From contig JBDTOI010000178.1 of the NCBI GenBank assembly GCA_039933315.1, forward strand, positions 1 to 8,237: a stretch of 8,237 nt of DNA, in the 5' to 3' direction. This document shows, in pieces, positions 7,001 through 8,237 of the stretch (positions are counted from its first letter, which is position 1; each line of letters begins with the position of its first letter). This DNA comes from DASXRU01 sp039933315. GTDB lineage: Bacteria > Acidobacteriota > Blastocatellia > Pyrinomonadales > Pyrinomonadaceae. A program made the translations under genes and the position numbers. A model generated the notes under the pieces. That model did not search any database. It was not told the origin of the DNA and was given only the letters and a program-made list of their open reading frames with translations.

Positions 7001-7180
7001 CAGCCGCGCCAGCACACCTGACTGCAGGGCGAGGCCCAGGCAGAGCGCGATAGCAGCGCGAAACGACCACCTTCCGAATCGGTGGGTAATGCGCGGTGTT
7101 TGCCGGGAGCCGTTCCGCCTATCTTGAGCGCGGGCAGCTTGCTGTGATGTGCGGGTTGAATTGACTCTCGGTAACATCAT
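4067..7180 (-). CDS. Large secreted multidomain protein: DUF11 repeats, MopE-like and thrombospondin type 3 calcium motifs
   Basis: I choose ATG 7180 (1037 residues) over the in-frame ATG at 7243 because AAGGAG lies 8 nt before it. Residues 1-40 are basic, 41-58 hydrophobic: a long Sec signal. Then come a beta-sandwich-like domain (60-203), a Pro/Thr linker (206-219), a DUF11-type domain (222-340, 'VTFDVTVANRGPDA'), a MopE-type motif 'CGNNIDDNCDGLADC' (356-370) and a Cys/Pro-rich stretch (372-455). A second DUF11-type domain (472-585) and a related beta domain (594-705) follow. About six Asp-rich thrombospondin type 3-like calcium repeats (706-900) include a MopE-like 'CDGIDNDLNDGIDEGF' (773-788). 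The C-terminal beta domain (903-1012) has 'WPPNHQKV' and 'NGRVYTIYFTAADN'. It is probably an extracellular, calcium-stiffened surface or matrix protein. No LPxTG, PEP-CTERM or type 9 sorting tail is visible, so its anchoring is unclear. The neighbouring sigma gene diverges from it. Confidence 0.88.
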   Translation of the reverse strand: MMLPRVNSTRTSQQAARAQDRRNGSRQTPRITHRFGRWSFRAAIALCLGLALQSGVLARLIFDPNDSAFSGAILEPFDPSNASPGATSFTITRAGVTFTFSTTSANGIFVCSSGNCRLQAPFPEGIDIAISPPVAAIGFQHTWVECPSRTTFNGSAGSESFAPPTFTGPRSYFVGAADIGAISRVRLESGCGFPERWDDMRFVPSAPPPPSPTPTPTPPARSDLVARKTGPVFAGNNERVTFDVTVANRGPDAATGAQVVDFLPGNATLANTLPIATLNGRVATINIPDVLPNFGDRLASLQFDTLPFPAFGCYSKVLNVALATSSSIEGNPADNLTWSAISYDNDARRATNGEICGNNIDDNCDGLADCADPGCGCLPRLIAAGSTPPPCLFLPPLSTCTSQPPSTSPPARNRPAANESCGPYDDGHSGGDPVFLPPVCCDGIRGNERLGECAVPNDPNFKESDPAVNASGYGYTEAGRMMTYTVHYENIGDGDAHDVSILDVLPPDLDASTLVVNDGGTYDPASRVIVWRDAVVPPHQPRTVSFRAAVRADAPHGTRIHNTGTIIFPDAVPPSRIDTNFVEHVVLAPGNRIEPDLKVFQCTQMNPGEWQVDLVNEGYGFAYNVTAEIINPPASINVTDGSASVFSHPDDDAGLNLSTVIPLAATGSTDTIRFTTETAGDPCGALTWRIRYQNARGEQFTRDVQDKPDGDADGVADAADNCPDSYNPAQVDLDADRVGNACDSDDDGDGSSDGDELDAGSDPLDSNSTPEVCDGIDNDLNDGIDEGFTNTDGDSQADCVDADDDNDGQSDADEIACSSDPLNANSKSTDSDADQRPDCIDADDDNDGVADSADNCAYTPNANQRDADGDGRGDVCDNCPAAPNPGQEDTDGDGLGDACENVAPDCGGAYASIQTIWPPNHQKVAVAVLGVRDADGDPVSIRIDRVMQDEPTRSGGDGNTCPDAYIPPGSAKAYVLAERAGGGNGRVYTIYFTAADNRGASCQGSVKISVPHDQGGGAAVDDGPLYDSTVCLGKVKH
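4638..4789 (-). repeat. 120-bp-period coding repeat in the calcium-repeat region
   Basis: The DNA at 4638-4669 (CCGTCGTTGTCGTCGTC...) recurs at 4758-4789 with two or so base changes, exactly 120 bp apart. It encodes 'DC-V/I-DADDDNDG' at residues 798-808 and 838-848, a 40-residue spacing. The near-identity at DNA level suggests recent internal duplication or gene conversion within the thrombospondin type 3 repeat block. Confidence 0.65.
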
Positions 7181-7609
7181 TTTCTTCTCTCCTTCTGTGG
7201 CTTGGGTACACTCGTCCGGCATCTCGCTCCGCCTGAGCGGCAAATGCTTGTGGCGGACAATTTGGTTAATGGGTAAGGCCTCGTTCCGCTAGTGCTATCC
7301 CTTAAGCGGGAATCCGAAACGGTACGGCTCACGCAATTCAAGATTTTTTTGAATCTGATCAGAAGGATTCGGTTAATTCGCTTTTTCTCCTTCATTCGAC
7401 GTTGGTCACCAACGAGTGGAGCCCATCCTGCAGTTTCGGATATTGAGCTTTATTGCCTTCTATCCCTTAACGCGGAGACTCGAACCAAATTCCCTCACGT
7501 CTGAAAAAATATTAGGAGTAGAATTGGCCTTCGCTTCGCTTCGCTTGCGCACCCAGGTACTTGCTTCTTGCCGGTTAGATTTGACAGGCCATTAGGGGAC
7601 TTCATCACC
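7181..7609. promoter_or_regulatory. Divergent control region between the secreted-protein gene and the ECF sigma gene
   Basis: These 429 bp separate two divergent genes and hold no credible gene. The minus-strand ribosome site AAGGAG is at 7189-7194. Other visible elements are a separated direct repeat CTATCCCTTAA (7295-7305 and 7460-7470), an AT-rich hairpin-like stretch ATTCAA...TTGAAT (7336-7354), CTGATCAG inside GAATC...GATTC (7351-7370), the perfect palindrome at 7400-7414, an AT-rich patch (7502-7514) and three CTTCG units (7529-7543). The region must carry promoters in both directions, but I cannot fix them: TTGAAT-17-GTTAAT (7349-7377) is only a weak match to a housekeeping promoter. 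Confidence 0.5.
7400..7414. promoter_or_regulatory. Perfect palindrome, candidate operator
   Basis: CGTTGGT-C-ACCAACG is a perfect inverted repeat of two 7-bp arms around one central base. This size and symmetry suit a site bound by a dimeric repressor or activator. It lies near the middle of the divergent intergenic region, where it could act on both flanking genes. The palindrome is seen directly; its function is inferred. Confidence 0.4.
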
Positions 7610-8167
7610 ATGCGGCCAGAGGGTGTGACACAACTATTAGTGAGGTGGGGAGAAGGCGATCAGAAGGCGCTTGATGAGCTGATGCCTTTGGTCCAGGGAG
7701 AGCTGCGCCGGTTAGCCGGTAACTACCTCAGACGTGAGCGCGCCAACCACACTCTGCAACCGACGGCGCTGGTCAATGAGGCGTATTTGAAGTTGGTTGA
7801 CCAAAGGAATGCCAAATGGCAGAACCGGGCGCAGTTTTTCGGGGTAGCTGCCCAGTTGATGCGGCGCATCCTGGTGGACCACGCGCGCCAACACCAGGCG
7901 CAAAAGCGCGGCGGAAGCGATCAGCACAGGTTATCGCTGAGCGACACCGATCGGGTGGCCGATCAACCTGATCTGGATCTGCTGGCGCTGCACGAAAGCT
8001 TGAACGAACTAGCTGAGTTTGACCCGCAGCAGAGCCGGATTGTGGAGCTGAAGTTCTTTGGCGGTCTTTCCATCGAAGAGACAGCCGAGGTCCTCGGCAT
8101 CGGACACGCTACGGTGGAACGCGACTGGAAGATGGCCCGGGCGTGGCTGCGCAGCAAGTTGAGTTGA
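7610..8167 (+). CDS. ECF-type RNA polymerase sigma factor (ECF-like sigma-70 subgroup of Acidobacteriota/Planctomycetes type)
   Basis: I choose ATG 7610 (185 residues). A longer TTG-start frame from 7568 adds 14 residues that do not look like the family N-terminus, whereas 'GVTQLLVRWGEGDQKALDEL' (5-24) is where these proteins normally begin. Upstream AGGGGA gives a weak ribosome site. The sigma-2 region covers about 5-95, with 'LMPLVQGELRRLAGNYLRRER' and 'HTLQPTALVNEAYLKLVD' (47-64) then 'FFGVAAQLMRRILVDHAR' (76-93). The sigma-4 region (about 125-182) contains a helix-turn-helix 'LSIEETAEVLGIGHATVERDW' (153-173) for -35 recognition. The 'HTLQxTALVNEAYLKL' signature marks the ECF-like subgroup common in Acidobacteriota and Planctomycetes, often next to serine/threonine kinases. 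No kinase or anti-sigma start is visible in the 70 bp that follow. It diverges from the large secreted-protein gene. Confidence 0.92.
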   Translation: MRPEGVTQLLVRWGEGDQKALDELMPLVQGELRRLAGNYLRRERANHTLQPTALVNEAYLKLVDQRNAKWQNRAQFFGVAAQLMRRILVDHARQHQAQKRGGSDQHRLSLSDTDRVADQPDLDLLALHESLNELAEFDPQQSRIVELKFFGGLSIEETAEVLGIGHATVERDWKMARAWLRSKLS

Positions 8168-8237
8168 TCCACATGCATGGTTGTGATCCGATGCAGTTGG
8201 AAGTCGAAACATCCGTCGCGAACGTGCAGGTTGCGGT
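8168..8237 (+). other. Downstream edge, no secure gene
   Basis: The last 70 bp follow the sigma-factor stop. Open frames begin at ATG 8173 (internal ATG 8191) and at ATG 8177 and run off the edge. Neither has a good ribosome site, and the residues (MHGCDPMQLEVETSVANVQV in the first) match nothing I recognise. No terminator hairpin is visible after the sigma gene, so a co-transcribed gene could start here or just beyond. Confidence 0.3.

Noticed and set aside
7181..7243. N-terminal extension of the large secreted protein from the upstream ATG
   Set aside because: The ATG at 7243 lacks a clear ribosome site and gives a polar extension, while AAGGAG is ideally spaced before ATG 7180, which leads into the basic region and signal peptide.
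7349..7377. TTGAAT-17-GTTAAT as a housekeeping promoter for the sigma gene
   Set aside because: It matches only four of six bases in each box in an AT-rich patch, more than 230 bp from the start codon; too weak to call.
7529..7550. Three CTTCG units as a possible phase-variable repeat
   Set aside because: Only three units, outside coding sequence; too short to support phase variation.
7568..7609. TTG start giving a 14-residue longer sigma factor
   Set aside because: The added residues do not resemble the family N-terminus, and the ATG at 7610 fits its usual start.

Overview
The window looks like bacterial chromosome of moderately high GC. The best taxonomic hint is the ECF-type sigma factor of the subgroup abundant in Acidobacteriota, Planctomycetes and Verrucomicrobia. 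A large secreted DUF11/thrombospondin-type-3 protein, a Sec-exported di-haem peroxidase and many intergenic hairpin repeats fit with it. I lean towards Acidobacteriota (Blastocatellia-like), but this is inference from gene style and not from any marker gene. There are no rRNA or tRNA genes, transposases, CRISPR arrays or phage genes.

Layout: positions 1-3651 hold five genes, all on the minus strand. In order of transcription they are a small DsrE-family protein (3651-3322), a secreted protein of unknown function (3197-2664), a di-haem cytochrome c peroxidase-like protein (2508-1096), a DsrE-family protein with a C-G-L-C motif (1023-625), and a third DsrE-family protein that runs off the left edge (373-1). 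The gaps are 72-251 bp. All but one contain a perfect or near-perfect hairpin, and the largest (374-624) is a chain of hairpins resembling a REP/BIME-type mosaic. Positions 3652-4066 are non-coding and carry another hairpin repeat. Positions 7180-4067 (minus) encode a 1037-residue multidomain secreted protein. Positions 7181-7609 form a divergent intergenic region with a 15-bp operator-like palindrome and a separated direct repeat. Positions 7610-8167 (plus) encode the sigma factor, and the last 70 bp show nothing secure.

Working together: the three DsrE-family proteins would be cytoplasmic sulfur-relay or persulfide-binding proteins, while the peroxidase-like cytochrome and the unknown protein are exported. 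The shared strand and spacing suggest a functional group linked to sulfur or redox stress, but co-transcription is not shown by the sequence. The large secreted protein and the sigma factor share a divergent control region, so the sigma factor may regulate it. This is a hypothesis from position only.
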